A stretch of 64,000 nucleotides of DNA from Rhodobacterales bacterium HKCCE2091 (GTDB taxonomy: Bacteria > Pseudomonadota > Alphaproteobacteria > Rhodobacterales > Rhodobacteraceae), in NCBI GenBank assembly GCA_015689685.1, contig WVSL01000019.1, positions 21,610-85,609 of the forward strand, in the 5' to 3' direction. Positions 1 to 9,919 of this stretch are shown piece by piece. Every line of letters starts with the position of its first letter. Positions within the stretch are counted from its first letter, which is position 1. The notes beneath the pieces were generated by a model. That model had not been told where the DNA came from. It saw only the letters and a program-made list of their open reading frames with translations, and made no database searches. Position numbers and translations under genes: made by a program.

Positions 1-1560
1 TCGACCATCGAGGTCGGCTGGACCGGCCCCGCCGCGCGCAACGACTACATCGGGATCGGCCGGACCGGTGCCGAGGGCGGAGACCGTTACGAGGAATTCA
101 CCTATGTCCGCGACGGCAACCCGCTGAGCCTGCGCACCCCGACCGATCCCGGCGCGTACGAGATCACCTACTTCTCAGAACAGGGCCGCACCCCGCTCGG
201 CTCCGCGCCGATCACGCTGACCGAGGTCGGCGCGACGATCACCGCGCCGCAGACCGCCGAGGCAGGCGCGACGATCGAGATAGGCTGGACCGGCCCGGAC
301 TTCCACAACGACTACATCGGCATCGGGGAGACCGGCGCCGAAGGTGGCGCAAGGTGGGAGAACTTCACCTATACCCGCGAAGGCGACCCGCTGAGCCTGC
401 TCGTCCCCGTGCGGCCGGGCAGCTACGAGATCAGCTACTTCCTGCAATCCGACCGGACCGTGCTGACGACCGTCCCGATCGAGGTCCTGCCCGTCGCCGC
501 GAGCCTCACCGCCCCGGCCGAGGCCATCGCCGGGTCGACCATCGAGATCGGCTGGACGGGCCCCGACTACCGTGACGATTTCATCGGCATCGGGCGCAGC
601 CACGCGCAGGGCGGGGACCGGTGGGAAAACTTTACCTACACGCGCGAGGGCAGCCCGCTCGACCTCCTGGTTCCGAGCCGGTCCGGAACCTACACGATCA
701 CCTACTTCACGCAGCAGGACCGGGTGGCGCTGGCGACCCATGAGATCACCGTCTCGGATGTCGAGGCGACGATCACGGCCCCGGCCGAGGCGGTCGCCGG
801 ATCGACCATCGAACTCGGATGGACCGGCCCCGATTACCGCGACGACTACATCGGCATTGGCGTATCGGGCGCAGACGGCGGCGACAGGTGGGAGAATTTC
901 ACCTACACCCGCGAGGGCAACCCGCTGAGCCTGCTGGTCCCGGTGCGGCCGGGCAACTACGAGATCAGCTACTTCACCAACCAGGACCGCCGCGAACTCG
1001 TCACCGTGCCGCTGACCGTCACCGAGGTCACCGCCACCCTGACGGCCCCGGCGCAGGCCATCGCGGGCGAGAGGCTGGAAATCGGCTGGACCGGCCCGGA
1101 TTACCGGGACGACTACATCGGCATCGGGGAAGCCGGGGCCGAGGGCGGCGACAGGTGGGAGAACTTCACCTATACCCGCGACGGCGCACCCCTGCGGCTG
1201 CTGCTGCCGCCGCGCGCCGGGGACTACGAGATCAGCTACTTCACCAGCCAGGACCGGCGCGAGCTCGTCACCGTGCCGATCACGCTGACCATGCCCGAAG
1301 CCAGCCTGACCGCGCCCGACACCGCGCCCGCCGGATCGACGCTGGAGATCGGGTGGACGGGACCGAACTATCCCAACGACCTGATCGCCATCGCCCCCGC
1401 CGATGCCGAGGGCGGCCACCAGTGGCGGCGCAGCGTCTTCACCGACCGGGGCAACCCGGCCCGGATCGACCTGCCCGAGGACCCCGGCGCATACGTGATC
1501 CGCTACTTCATCGACCAGGACCGCACGGTGCTGGCGAGCCGGCCGATCACGCTGGAATAG
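1..1560 (+). CDS. Repeat-rich C-terminal part of a large, probably VWA-type envelope/secreted protein (5' end outside window)
   Basis: The reading frame is open from base 1 and ends with TAG at 1558-1560, so only the last 519 residues are visible. They consist almost wholly of Ig-like beta-rich repeats with the signatures IEIGWTGP, DYIGIG, GGDRWENFTYTREG, YEISYFTNQDR and, at the end of each unit, TVPITVT. Similar units occur at the C-terminus of rhodobacterial proteins that begin with a von Willebrand factor A domain. That origin is inferred from memory of the family, and the N-terminal domain cannot be seen. No cysteines or membrane segments are visible in this part. The internal GTG at 409 is just a codon inside a repeat and not a start. 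The gene converges on lpdA across a 73-bp gap holding a hairpin. Confidence 0.85.
   Translation, partial: STIEVGWTGPAARNDYIGIGRTGAEGGDRYEEFTYVRDGNPLSLRTPTDPGAYEITYFSEQGRTPLGSAPITLTEVGATITAPQTAEAGATIEIGWTGPDFHNDYIGIGETGAEGGARWENFTYTREGDPLSLLVPVRPGSYEISYFLQSDRTVLTTVPIEVLPVAASLTAPAEAIAGSTIEIGWTGPDYRDDFIGIGRSHAQGGDRWENFTYTREGSPLDLLVPSRSGTYTITYFTQQDRVALATHEITVSDVEATITAPAEAVAGSTIELGWTGPDYRDDYIGIGVSGADGGDRWENFTYTREGNPLSLLVPVRPGNYEISYFTNQDRRELVTVPLTVTEVTATLTAPAQAIAGERLEIGWTGPDYRDDYIGIGEAGAEGGDRWENFTYTRDGAPLRLLLPPRAGDYEISYFTSQDRRELVTVPITLTMPEASLTAPDTAPAGSTLEIGWTGPNYPNDLIAIAPADAEGGHQWRRSVFTDRGNPARIDLPEDPGAYVIRYFIDQDRTVLASRPITLE
232..1557 (+). repeat. Five tandem 267-bp (89-residue) coding repeats
   Basis: Units start at 232, 499, 766, 1033 and 1300, each exactly 267 bp later than the last with no indels. 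A further partial unit runs from base 1 to 231. The units are similar but not identical, and the best conserved stretches encode the GWTGP and RWENFTYTR blocks. The last unit is the most diverged (WRRSVFTDRG instead of WENFTYTREG). The exact spacing shows duplication followed by selection on a rigid domain length. Confidence 0.9.
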
Positions 1561-1598
1561 GTCGACCGCCCGCGGCCGGGTTGCCGAAGCGAAGGTGC

Positions 1599-1622
1599 GC
1601 GGCCCCCATGACCGGGGGCCGC
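1599..1622. terminator. Hairpin between convergent genes, possible bidirectional terminator
   Basis: A perfect 9-bp GC-only stem (GCGGCCCCC pairing with GGGGGCCGC) closes a 6-base loop in the 73-bp gap between the convergent repeat-protein gene and lpdA. There is no T-run on either side, so intrinsic termination is plausible but not proven. Confidence 0.4.
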
Positions 1623-1633
1623 CACGCGGCAGG

Positions 1634-3031
1634 TCAGAAGTGCAGCGCCCGCCCGTAGGCGTCGAGCACGCTTTCGTGCATCATCTCGCTCAGCGTCGGG
1701 TGCGGGAAGACGGTCTCCATCAACTCCGCCTCGGTTGTTTCGAGCGTGCGGCCGACGACATAGCCCTGGATCAGCTCGGTGACCTCGGCCCCCACCATGT
1801 GCGCGCCCAGGAGCTCGCCGGTCTTGGCGTCGAAGACGGTCTTGATCATCCCCTCGGGCTCTCCGAGCGCGATGGCCTTGCCGTTCCCGATGAACGGGAA
1901 CTTGCCGACCTTCACCTCGTATCCGAGTTCCTTGGCCTTGGCCTCGGAATACCCGACGCTCGCGACCTGCGGCTGGCAGTAGGTGCAGCCGGCGATGGCT
2001 TCCGGCTTCACCGGGTGGACGTTGTTCTTGCCCGCGATCAGCTCGGCGACGACGACGCCCTCGTGGCTGGCCTTGTGCGCAAGCCACGGCGCGCCCGCGA
2101 TGTCGCCGATGGCATAGAGCCCGTCGACGCCGGTACGGCAGAACTCGTCGACCACGACATGGGTGCGGTCGATCTTCACGCCGAGCGCCTCGAGCCCGAG
2201 GCCCTCGACGTTGCCGACGATGCCGACAGCCGAGATCACGGTGTCGAAGTCCATCTTCTCGACCTTGCCGTCGACCTCGATATGCGCGGTCACCTTGTCC
2301 TTGGCGCGGTCGAGCTGCTTGACCATCCCCTTCTGGATGATCTTCATCTTCTGCTTCTCGAACTGCTTCTTGGCGAAGGCGGAAATCTCCGCGTCCTCGA
2401 CCGGCAGGATCCGGTCCATCACCTCGACAACCGTCGTTTCGGCGCCGAGCGTGTTGTAGAAACTCGCGAACTCGATCCCGATCGCGCCGGAGCCGATCAC
2501 CAGCAGCTTCTTCGGCATGTGCGGCGGTTGCAGGGCGTGCTTGTAGGTCCAGACCCGCTCGCCGTCGGCCTCCAGCCCCGGCAATTCACGCGCCCGCGCG
2601 CCGGTGGCGAGGATGATGTTCTTGGCGGTCAGCGTCTCCTCGCCCTTGTCGGTCTTGACCGAGACCTTGCCCTTGGCGGGGATCGTGGCCGCCCCCATCA
2701 CGACCGTGATCTTGTTCTTCTTCATCAGGTGGCTGACGCCCGACGAAAGCTGCTTGGCCACGCCGCGGCTGCGTTTCACGACCGCGTCGATGTCGTAGTC
2801 GATGCCGTCGGCCTTCAGCCCGAACTCCTTCGCCCGGTGCATCAGGTGGAACACCTCGGACGAACGCAGCAGCGCCTTGGTCGGGATGCAGCCCCAGTTG
2901 AGGCAGATCCCGCCCATGTGCTCGCGCTCGACGATGGCGACCTTCAGACCGAGCTGGCTGGCCCGGATCGCGGCGACGTAGCCCCCCGGCCCCGCACCGA
3001 TGACGATGACGTCGAAATTCTGGTCGGCCAC
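1634..3031 (-). CDS. lpdA: Dihydrolipoyl dehydrogenase (E3)
   Basis: This FAD-dependent subunit reoxidises dihydrolipoamide in 2-oxo-acid dehydrogenase complexes, passing electrons to NAD+. The 465-residue length is normal for the family. The N-terminus has the FAD-binding GAGPGGYVAA, followed by the redox disulfide CLNWGC (about C43/C48). A second Rossmann motif, GSGAIGIEFA, binds NAD, and the C-terminal dimerisation domain carries the catalytic HPTLSE His-Glu pair. I start it at a GTG because AGGAGG lies just upstream and the protein then begins directly at the FAD fold. An ATG 11 codons earlier would add an unsupported extension. The genes for the other complex subunits are not in the window. 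It may serve several complexes. Confidence 0.95.
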   Translation of the reverse strand: MADQNFDVIVIGAGPGGYVAAIRASQLGLKVAIVEREHMGGICLNWGCIPTKALLRSSEVFHLMHRAKEFGLKADGIDYDIDAVVKRSRGVAKQLSSGVSHLMKKNKITVVMGAATIPAKGKVSVKTDKGEETLTAKNIILATGARARELPGLEADGERVWTYKHALQPPHMPKKLLVIGSGAIGIEFASFYNTLGAETTVVEVMDRILPVEDAEISAFAKKQFEKQKMKIIQKGMVKQLDRAKDKVTAHIEVDGKVEKMDFDTVISAVGIVGNVEGLGLEALGVKIDRTHVVVDEFCRTGVDGLYAIGDIAGAPWLAHKASHEGVVVAELIAGKNNVHPVKPEAIAGCTYCQPQVASVGYSEAKAKELGYEVKVGKFPFIGNGKAIALGEPEGMIKTVFDAKTGELLGAHMVGAEVTELIQGYVVGRTLETTEAELMETVFPHPTLSEMMHESVLDAYGRALHF

Positions 3032-3105
3032 GTTGGATCCTCCTGCGTGGGGAATTTCGTTCAACGTTAAACATTCGCCGCCGGGTCCGCAACGCGGCGG
3101 GACGA

Positions 3106-3684
3106 CTAGCTGCCTTCGAGTTCGCGCACGACCGCGCCGTAGCCGCCACCATCCAGGAACGCGCGTTCCTCGGGGGTGGTTTCCCGCCCGAGCGCCTCGT
3201 TCCGGAACGGGAACCGTCCGAAGCGGCGGATCACCTCCCGGTGCGCGCGGGCGTGGAGGACGTTGTCATCCCCGTCCTCGCCCAGGCCCGCCTCCATCAG
3301 CCGGATCCCCTCGTCCTGGTCGGCGAGATCCTCCGAATGGACGAAGGGCATGTAGACGAACTGGCGCTCGGGCAGCGGAACCTCGCGGTCCTGCCCCGCC
3401 GCGATGGCGGCGCGCGCGATGTCACGTGCGCGGGCGTCGCCGGCGAAGGACAGCGCCGAGCCACGGTAGATGTTGCGGGAAAATTGGTCGATCAGGATCA
3501 GGAGCGCGAGCGAGCCTTCCGCCGTCTCGGCCCAGTCTGCGAAGCCGCCGTCCTGCGCCATTGCCACGGCGGGGCCGAACCGGTCGCGGATCTGCGCGTC
3601 GAGCGCGTCGTCCTGCCGGTACCACGCCTCGCGCGAGACCTCCTTGCACCAAAAATCCACGACCTCGCACGGTGTCGTCGTCAT
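3106..3684 (-). CDS. DUF924 family protein
   Basis: A 192-residue soluble protein matching the DUF924 family, an all-helical TPR-like fold of unknown biochemical function that is widespread in proteobacteria. The family signatures VVDFWC, DQFSRNIYRG and ERQFVYMPFVHSE are present, and the length is typical. A GGGGGGAG Shine-Dalgarno sits just before the ATG. It lies 74 bp upstream of lpdA on the same strand and 18 bp downstream of the MFS gene, so the three could be co-transcribed. No function is inferred from the neighbours. Confidence 0.88.
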   Translation of the reverse strand: MTTTPCEVVDFWCKEVSREAWYRQDDALDAQIRDRFGPAVAMAQDGGFADWAETAEGSLALLILIDQFSRNIYRGSALSFAGDARARDIARAAIAAGQDREVPLPERQFVYMPFVHSEDLADQDEGIRLMEAGLGEDGDDNVLHARAHREVIRRFGRFPFRNEALGRETTPEERAFLDGGGYGAVVRELEGS

Positions 3685-3702
3685 GCGGTTCTCCCCCCGG
3701 TG

Positions 3703-4959
3703 TCAGGCGGCGTCGTCATCCTCGGCGCTCGCCTCGGCATAGTAGTCCTGCGCCGCCTCGACCGCCACCGGCGAGGCGCCCGCGAGGATCGGGGCGTAGC
3801 TTTCGGTGGTCGTCGCCGCGGGCGCCGGGCGTACCGTCATCCGGTAGGCGGCATAGGCGCCGAGCCCGGCCATCAGGATCGCGAGGAACAGGAAGTAACC
3901 GCCCGGCCCGATCCATCCCATGACCGCGCCGACGAGGATCGGCCCCGCCACGGCGCCGACCCCGTTGATGAAGATCAGCCGGCCGCCCGCCGCCGCCATC
4001 TGCTCGGGTTCGAGGAAGTCGTTGGTGTAGGCCACGAGCAGCGCGTAGAGCGGGTTGGCGAGGCCGCCGTAGACGAAGGCCGCCGCGATGGCGAGCCAGT
4101 AGACCCCGCCGAGCAGCCAGCCGAGCACCCCGGCCACGGTCGCCGCAACGCAGACGATGAGGATCAGCAGCCGCCGGTCCATCCGGTCCGACACCCATCC
4201 GAGCGGGTACTGGAAGATCAGCCCGCCGACGTAGAAGATCGCCGCGAAGAGCGAGATCTGCGGCAGAGTCATCCCCGTCGCCGTGCCGTAGACCGCGGCC
4301 ATGCCGAACATCGCGGAATAGACCCCACCCAACGCGAAGATCCCCGCGCAACCCAATGGCGAGACGTGGAAAACCTCCATCAGGCCCATCGGTTTCGTGG
4401 CCTCGAACGGCGGGATCGGCGTGACCGACAGCAGGATCGGCGCGAAGCTGAGCGAGACCAGCACCGACAGCACGATGAAGAGCGAGAAGCCGCCGGGATC
4501 GCCGAGAAGCAAGAGCCCCTGCGCCGACACGATCCCGGTCAGCTGGACGACCATGTAGATCGCGAGCGTCTTGCCCCGGTTCTCGTTCGTCGCGGCGTTG
4601 TTGAGCCAACTTTCCGCGGTGACGTAGACCGCGGAGAAGCAGAAGCCGATGATGACGCGCAGGATCGTCCAGGAGATCCAGTCGGTCATCAGCGGAAAGA
4701 TGATGAGCGCCGCCGAGATAAGCGAGCCGAGCGCGGCGAAGCTGCGGATGTGCCCGACGCGGCGGATCATCTCGGGCGCGGCGCGGCTGCCGCCGAGGAA
4801 GCCCGCGAAATAGGCCGACATGACGATGGAGATCTCGGTCGTCGAGAAGCCTTCGAGATCGCCGCGCACGCCCAGAAGCGTGCCCTGCAACCCGTTCCCC
4901 ACCATCAGGAGGAGGATCCCGAACAACAGCGCCCATGAATTGCGCAAGACTTCGAACAT
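3703..4959 (-). CDS. MFS transporter, YcaD-like
   Basis: A 418-residue inner-membrane carrier with about 12 hydrophobic segments in two six-helix halves. The start is ATG at 4959 (MFEVLRNSW). The open frame extends further upstream, but that part overlaps the real queA gene in another frame and has no transporter character. The loop after the second helix of the C-terminal half carries the MFS-like pattern GWVSDRMDRR. The segment TAESWLNNAATNENRGK resembles the YcaD/sugar-phosphate-type MFS subgroup often annotated in Rhodobacterales. The C-terminal 50 residues form a hydrophilic, acidic tail. The substrate cannot be read from sequence. Confidence 0.85.
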   Translation of the reverse strand: MFEVLRNSWALLFGILLLMVGNGLQGTLLGVRGDLEGFSTTEISIVMSAYFAGFLGGSRAAPEMIRRVGHIRSFAALGSLISAALIIFPLMTDWISWTILRVIIGFCFSAVYVTAESWLNNAATNENRGKTLAIYMVVQLTGIVSAQGLLLLGDPGGFSLFIVLSVLVSLSFAPILLSVTPIPPFEATKPMGLMEVFHVSPLGCAGIFALGGVYSAMFGMAAVYGTATGMTLPQISLFAAIFYVGGLIFQYPLGWVSDRMDRRLLILIVCVAATVAGVLGWLLGGVYWLAIAAAFVYGGLANPLYALLVAYTNDFLEPEQMAAAGGRLIFINGVGAVAGPILVGAVMGWIGPGGYFLFLAILMAGLGAYAAYRMTVRPAPAATTTESYAPILAGASPVAVEAAQDYYAEASAEDDDAA

Positions 4960-5015
4960 CGGACCCGCCTCGACCAGTTTACGGGTCCGACTCTCGCGGT
5001 CCCCGGGCGCTCTCT

Positions 5016-6074
5016 CTAGTCCCTCCGCGACGGGATCAAGAGCGAAGCGTCGCCATAGGAAAAGAATCGGTACCGCGACGCGATGGCATGGGTGTAGATC
5101 GCCCGGATACGGTCCGTGCCCATGAGCGCGGAAACCAGCATCATCAACGTCGATTTCGGCAGGTGGAAATTGGTCATCAGCGCGTCGGTAATCTTCATCG
5201 CGTAACCCGGCGTGATGAAGATGTCGGTCGCGCCGCGCCATTCGGGCAGGGTGCCGTCAGGCGCGGCGGCGGTCTCGATCAGGCGCATCGCGGTGGTGCC
5301 GACGGGAATGATGCGCCCGCCGGCCGCGCGGGTCGCGTTGATCTCGGCGGCGGCGTTGGCCGTGATCTCGCCGGTCTCGGCGTGCATCCGGTGCTGGCTC
5401 ACGTCGTCGACCGTCACCGGCAGGAACGTCCCCGCGCCGACATGAAGCGTGACGAAAGACATCTCCACCCCGCGCTCGCGCAGCGCGGACAGGAGCGTTT
5501 CGTCGAAGTGCAGCGACGCCGTGGGGGCCGCGACCGCGCCCGTGTTCCGCGCCCAGACGGTCTGGTAATCCTCGCGGTCCTGCGCGTCGGCCTTGCGGCG
5601 GGCGGCGATGTAGGGCGGCAACGGCATCGCGCCCTGCCGGTCGAGCGCGGCGGAAAACGCCTCGCCGTCGCGGTCGAAGCGCAGGCGCAGGTCGGGGGCC
5701 AGCGCCTCGACCCGGGCCGAAAACCCTTCGCCGAAATCGATGCTCTCGCCGACAGCGAGTTTCCGCATCGGTTTCGCGAGCGCCGTCCAGCAGCCGTCGG
5801 CCTGCGGTTCCAGCAGCGTGACCTCGATCTTCGCCGAGACCGGCCCCTGGGCCGATTGCCGGTGCCGCTGCCCGGTCAGCCGCGCCGGGATGACCCTGGT
5901 GTCGTTCAGCACCAGCCGGTCACCGGGCCGAAGGAACCCCGGCAGGTCGCTCACCCGCGCATCGGTGATCGCGTCGCCCTCGGCCACCAGAAGCCGCGCG
6001 CTCGATCGCGGTCTCGCGGGCCGCGTGGCGATCAGCGCCTCGGGCAGGTCGAAATCGAAATCGGAAAGCTTCAT
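5016..6074 (-). CDS. queA: S-adenosylmethionine:tRNA ribosyltransferase-isomerase
   Basis: QueA transfers and isomerises the ribosyl group of SAM onto 7-aminomethyl-7-deazaguanine at tRNA position 34, forming epoxyqueuosine. The 352-residue protein shows the family blocks [51 protein letters not shown] and the C-terminal [14 protein letters not shown]. The start codon ATG overlaps the stop of the upstream AsmA-like gene by 4 nt (ATGA), so the two are translationally coupled. No other queuosine gene is in the window. Confidence 0.95.
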   Translation of the reverse strand: MKLSDFDFDLPEALIATRPARPRSSARLLVAEGDAITDARVSDLPGFLRPGDRLVLNDTRVIPARLTGQRHRQSAQGPVSAKIEVTLLEPQADGCWTALAKPMRKLAVGESIDFGEGFSARVEALAPDLRLRFDRDGEAFSAALDRQGAMPLPPYIAARRKADAQDREDYQTVWARNTGAVAAPTASLHFDETLLSALRERGVEMSFVTLHVGAGTFLPVTVDDVSQHRMHAETGEITANAAAEINATRAAGGRIIPVGTTAMRLIETAAAPDGTLPEWRGATDIFITPGYAMKITDALMTNFHLPKSTLMMLVSALMGTDRIRAIYTHAIASRYRFFSYGDASLLIPSRRD

Positions 6075-9000
6075 CGGGTCTGCGCGGCGTCCGGTGGCGG
6101 GCGGCGGAAAATGTCGCGGAAGATGCCGGGGGTCAAGATCGACAGCGGGTTGACCGAGACGTTCGATCCCTCCGGCCCGCCGGTCAGGCGGTAGGTGACG
6201 CCGATCAACCCCTCGCGCCGGGGCGCGAACAACGCGCCGACGAGGCCGTTGATCATGTAGAACGGCGACACCACGCCCTGCATGTCGTAGCGCCGCGAGG
6301 CGACATCGTAGACCCCGTCCATCGAGATGCCCATAGACGGCCCCACGGCGGTGCCTTCGTCGAGGTAGATCGCGCGCGGCGTGATCCGGAACCGCGCGTC
6401 GATCTCGCCGAGCGCGATCCCCTCGTTGCCGAGCTGTTCCAGCAGGCCGACGACCGAGATCGCGTTCAGAAGCTCCGCCATCGCGGGCGCGTTCCGGAGC
6501 CGCGCGCCGTCGACCGAGAGCTGGCCGAGATACGACCCGGTCTCCCCCGTCGGTTGCAGGCGCAGGTCGAGCGCGCCGCCGTATCCGTTCTGGAACAGCC
6601 CCGCCGACCGCAGCACCGCGCCCGCGTCCGGCGCCTCGGCCCGGACCGCGAGCCCCGCCTGGGTGCGGGCGAGCGAGCCGCTCAGCGACGCGCCGCCGTT
6701 GACCTGGCCGCGGAACGGGCCGGACAGGCCAGGGGCGAGGTCGGCGGTCAGCCCAGTCAGGGCGATGTTGTCGGCGATCTGCAACCGGTCGAGCCGGGCG
6801 GCGATGGCGCTGCCGCCGCTGCCGCCGGATTGCGCGGGCAGGCGGCGAAGGTCGATGGTGCCGCCGTCGATCCGCACACGCGGCGCAACGCCAGCCCCCT
6901 GCCCGACCAGCGCGCCGCGCAGGTCGGCCCACGCGCCGATCTCCAGCCGCGAGAAATCGAGCGATCGCAGCCCGCCGCCCTCGGCGAGCGCGACGGAGCC
7001 TTCCAGCGCGAACCCCGGCGCGGTCAGCGCGAGCCGCGGCACGTCCGGCGCCGCGCCGAGCACGACATCCGCCTCGAACGCGCCGGTCGCCTCGGTGCCG
7101 AGCCGCCAACCAAGGCCCGGCGGCGCCAGCCCGATCCCCGACAGGTCCGACGCCAGCGACAGGCGCGGCGGTTCCTCCCGCGGGATCTCCAGCGTGAAGT
7201 CCGCCCCGCCCGCGCCGCTGACCAGCCCCGGCGGCAGCCCGATCCCGAACGCCGAAAGCGCGTCGGGGGTGATCCCGATGCGGCCTTCCGCCCGGCTGCC
7301 CTCCCCGGTGCCGAGCACCTGGCTCCACCGCCCGGTCAGCGGAACGCCGTCGAGTTCGGCACGGCCGTTCAGCGCCACCACCTCGGGCGTCACCTCCAGG
7401 TCGAGCGAGGACGCGGTCAGTACCCGGCCCGGCACCAGCGTGTCGGACCGCAGCCCGGTCAGCCTGCCCGCGGCATCGAAGGATATCTCGTCCCGCGGGA
7501 TCACCCGGCGGAAGGTCAGGTCGAGCCCGACGTCGACCTCCGCGTGGCCCGAGGCGAGCGCGGCGGGGTCCAGTTCGCTGTCGGCCAGGAGGTTGACGGG
7601 GGGCAGCGACAGGAGCGACCCCGCGGCCTCCACCGGGCCGGAGACCGACAATTCGAAATGCGCGTCGGGATTGCGGGTTGCGAGGGTCGGGATCGACATG
7701 GTGGAGCCCGACAGGTCGAGCGTGCCGCCGGTCGGCGCTGCGACCTCCGCGCGCGACAGGCGCAGGGTCAGCGCGTCGCCGATCACCGAAAGCCAGCCCG
7801 ACCCGTCCTCGATCGGCGGCATCCCCGGCAGGGCGGCCAGTTCCAGCCCGTCGAAGTCGAACCGGATCGCGTGCGCCGCGCCGTCCGGGCCGGTCCGGAC
7901 CGACGCCGCGAAGCCGCTGATCTCGCCGTCGAGCAGGTTACGCGCGATCCAGTCCCGCGTGCCGGGGATAGCGGTCTCGGGCCAGTAGGGCAGGATGTCG
8001 CGCGCGGTCATCTCGGGGATGCGCGCATCGAGCCGTGTGGTCAGGCCCTCGTCCCCGACGCTGGCCCCGCCCCAGACCTGCACGCGCATCGGCCCGTCAT
8101 ACAGCACCGCCTGCCCGATGGTCAGGTCGAGCGTCGGCCGCAGGCGCAGGCGCAGGTCGAGCGCGCCGCCGTCGAAGGCGAGCGGTTCGCCGAACAGGCC
8201 CTCGGGATCGGCGTTCAGCCCCGCGAACCGGAACTGACCGGTCATGGTGCCGCCGTCCTCGTCGATCTCGGCCTGCCCGGTCGCGGTGAACGACAGCGGA
8301 TCGGTGGCGAGGTCGAGCGCGTCGAACCGCAGCATCCCGGTATCGGCGTCGAAGTCGATCTCGGCGGCGATGCGCTCCACCGCGATGGCGTCGGCGCCCG
8401 AGCCCGGCTGGATCTGCCCGGCCCCGATCGTGAGCGAGCCCTGTACGTCCCCGACCACGCCGGAATCGCTGACCTGGCCGACGAGCCGCCCGTCGATCGG
8501 CGCCCGCATCAGGTCGAGCCAGGCAAGCGCGGGGCTCGCGGTGGCGAGGTCGCGCGCGGCTAGGTTCTCGAACGCAAACAGCATGTCGTTGCGGCCGAGG
8601 GCGGGGTTGCGGGTCACCGCGATCTCGATGCTGGCCGCGCGGGTCGCGTCGACCGAGCCCGAGATCAGCAGCGTCAGCGCCGCCCCCTTGCGTTCGAGCC
8701 TGAGCGCCGCGTCCTGCGATTGGATGATCTGCCCGGTCACCGCGTCGGCCATCAGCAGCACCAGCCCCTGGCCCGATACCTCCTCCAGTTCCGAGAAGGC
8801 GGGTTCGGCGAACATCGCGTCGATCCGGGCGAGCGTTTCGGTGATGCCGCGTTCCGCCGCCGCGCCAGAGGCCGACAGCGCCACGTCGATCACCCCGTCG
8901 ACATCCCGCGACAGCCGCATCCCCGCCCCGTCGAGCCGCACCCGTTTCGGCCGGATCTGCCCGGTCAGGAGCGCGCCGCCGTCGAGCAGCACCGAAACCT

Positions 9001-9361
9001 CGGGAAAATACGCGCGAAGCCCGTCACCGTCGCGGAGCGACACGCCGCTCAGCACGATCTCGGGCGTGAACCGGCCCTCGGGCAACGCGATGCCGATCTC
9101 GTCGACGCTGACGTCGTTGGCCTCCATCGCGGCGTCGAGCCGGGTCGCGATGCGGGTCTCGACCGCCTCGGGCAGCCGGATGCGGTTGTCGGTGGCCGCC
9201 CAGATCGCGATCAGGCCGAACAGGACCGGCGCGAGGATCAGCAGCCCCGCCACCTCGACGACGCGCAGGAGGATACGCCGCTTGCGCCCGCGCCGGCGCG
9301 GCGGTTTCCTGGGTGTCGCCTCGGCCTCCTGCGGCACTGTCGCGGCGTCGCTGTCGGTCAT
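6071..9361 (-). CDS. Giant AsmA-like / DUF3971 (YhdP-type) envelope protein
   Basis: A 1096-residue protein with a basic cytoplasmic N-terminus ([13 protein letters not shown]), one transmembrane helix at about residues 33-53, then more than 1000 residues of beta-rich periplasmic sequence. A DUF3971-like part sits in the middle, and an AsmA-2-like C-terminal region includes [20 protein letters not shown] and the [13 protein letters not shown] block. YhdP/AsmA/TamB relatives form long hydrophobic grooves that help move phospholipid between the membranes. That role is transferred from the family. It is the first gene of a coupled pair with queA. The opposite-strand frames across it are GC-skew shadows. 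Confidence 0.85.
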   Translation of the reverse strand: MTDSDAATVPQEAEATPRKPPRRRGRKRRILLRVVEVAGLLILAPVLFGLIAIWAATDNRIRLPEAVETRIATRLDAAMEANDVSVDEIGIALPEGRFTPEIVLSGVSLRDGDGLRAYFPEVSVLLDGGALLTGQIRPKRVRLDGAGMRLSRDVDGVIDVALSASGAAAERGITETLARIDAMFAEPAFSELEEVSGQGLVLLMADAVTGQIIQSQDAALRLERKGAALTLLISGSVDATRAASIEIAVTRNPALGRNDMLFAFENLAARDLATASPALAWLDLMRAPIDGRLVGQVSDSGVVGDVQGSLTIGAGQIQPGSGADAIAVERIAAEIDFDADTGMLRFDALDLATDPLSFTATGQAEIDEDGGTMTGQFRFAGLNADPEGLFGEPLAFDGGALDLRLRLRPTLDLTIGQAVLYDGPMRVQVWGGASVGDEGLTTRLDARIPEMTARDILPYWPETAIPGTRDWIARNLLDGEISGFAASVRTGPDGAAHAIRFDFDGLELAALPGMPPIEDGSGWLSVIGDALTLRLSRAEVAAPTGGTLDLSGSTMSIPTLATRNPDAHFELSVSGPVEAAGSLLSLPPVNLLADSELDPAALASGHAEVDVGLDLTFRRVIPRDEISFDAAGRLTGLRSDTLVPGRVLTASSLDLEVTPEVVALNGRAELDGVPLTGRWSQVLGTGEGSRAEGRIGITPDALSAFGIGLPPGLVSGAGGADFTLEIPREEPPRLSLASDLSGIGLAPPGLGWRLGTEATGAFEADVVLGAAPDVPRLALTAPGFALEGSVALAEGGGLRSLDFSRLEIGAWADLRGALVGQGAGVAPRVRIDGGTIDLRRLPAQSGGSGGSAIAARLDRLQIADNIALTGLTADLAPGLSGPFRGQVNGGASLSGSLARTQAGLAVRAEAPDAGAVLRSAGLFQNGYGGALDLRLQPTGETGSYLGQLSVDGARLRNAPAMAELLNAISVVGLLEQLGNEGIALGEIDARFRITPRAIYLDEGTAVGPSMGISMDGVYDVASRRYDMQGVVSPFYMINGLVGALFAPRREGLIGVTYRLTGGPEGSNVSVNPLSILTPGIFRDIFRRPPPDAAQTR

Positions 9362-9457
9362 GCCCGTCCTGTTCCAGCCGGTGCCCCGCCGGCCCCTTTA
9401 ACTTCGCCGAAACTCGGCTAGCTTGCAAACCGCGAGACCAGTGGGAGAAACCAGACC

Positions 9458-9919
9458 ATGCCCGAGATCGGCGAAACCGCGCCCGACTTCACCCTGCCCC
9501 GCGACGGCGGCGGCGAGATCACCCTGTCGGAGCTGCGCCCGAAACAGGTGGTGCTGTATTTCTACCCCAAGGACGACACCTCGGGCTGCACCAAGGAGGC
9601 CATCGCCTTCACCGGGCTCGGATCCGAGTTCGAGGCCGCGGGCGCTGTCGTCATCGGGATCTCGAAGGACAGCGTTGCCAAGCACGACAAGTTCATCGCC
9701 AAGCACGAACTCGGCGTCGCGCTGGTGTCGGACGAGAACAGCGATGTCTGCGAGCGCTACGGCACCTGGGTCGAGAAAAGCATGTACGGCCGCAAGTACA
9801 TGGGCATCGAGCGCGCGACCTTCCTGATCGACGGTGACGGCAAGGTGAAACAGGCCTGGCGCAAGGTGAAGGTGCCGGGCCACGCGGAGGCCGTGCTGGA
9901 GGCGGTGAAGGCGGGTTGA
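9458..9919 (+). CDS. bcp: Thioredoxin-dependent thiol peroxidase (Bcp/PrxQ)
   Basis: A 153-residue peroxiredoxin reducing hydroperoxides with thioredoxin as donor. The peroxidatic cysteine is C44 in TSGCTKEA, within the family pattern YPKDDTSGCT. The E. coli-type resolving cysteine five residues later is absent (the residue is Ile). The only other cysteine is C98 in DVCERYG, so resolution would use C98 or an external thiol. GGGAG lies about 10 nt before the ATG. The stop overlaps the TTG start of the downstream DUF455 gene, indicating coupled expression. Confidence 0.95.
   Translation: MPEIGETAPDFTLPRDGGGEITLSELRPKQVVLYFYPKDDTSGCTKEAIAFTGLGSEFEAAGAVVIGISKDSVAKHDKFIAKHELGVALVSDENSDVCERYGTWVEKSMYGRKYMGIERATFLIDGDGKVKQAWRKVKVPGHAEAVLEAVKAG

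Noticed and set aside
3241..4938. 565-codon plus-strand frame opposite the MFS gene
   Set aside because: Arg/Asp/His-rich low-complexity protein without pattern. The opposite strand encodes a convincing transporter.
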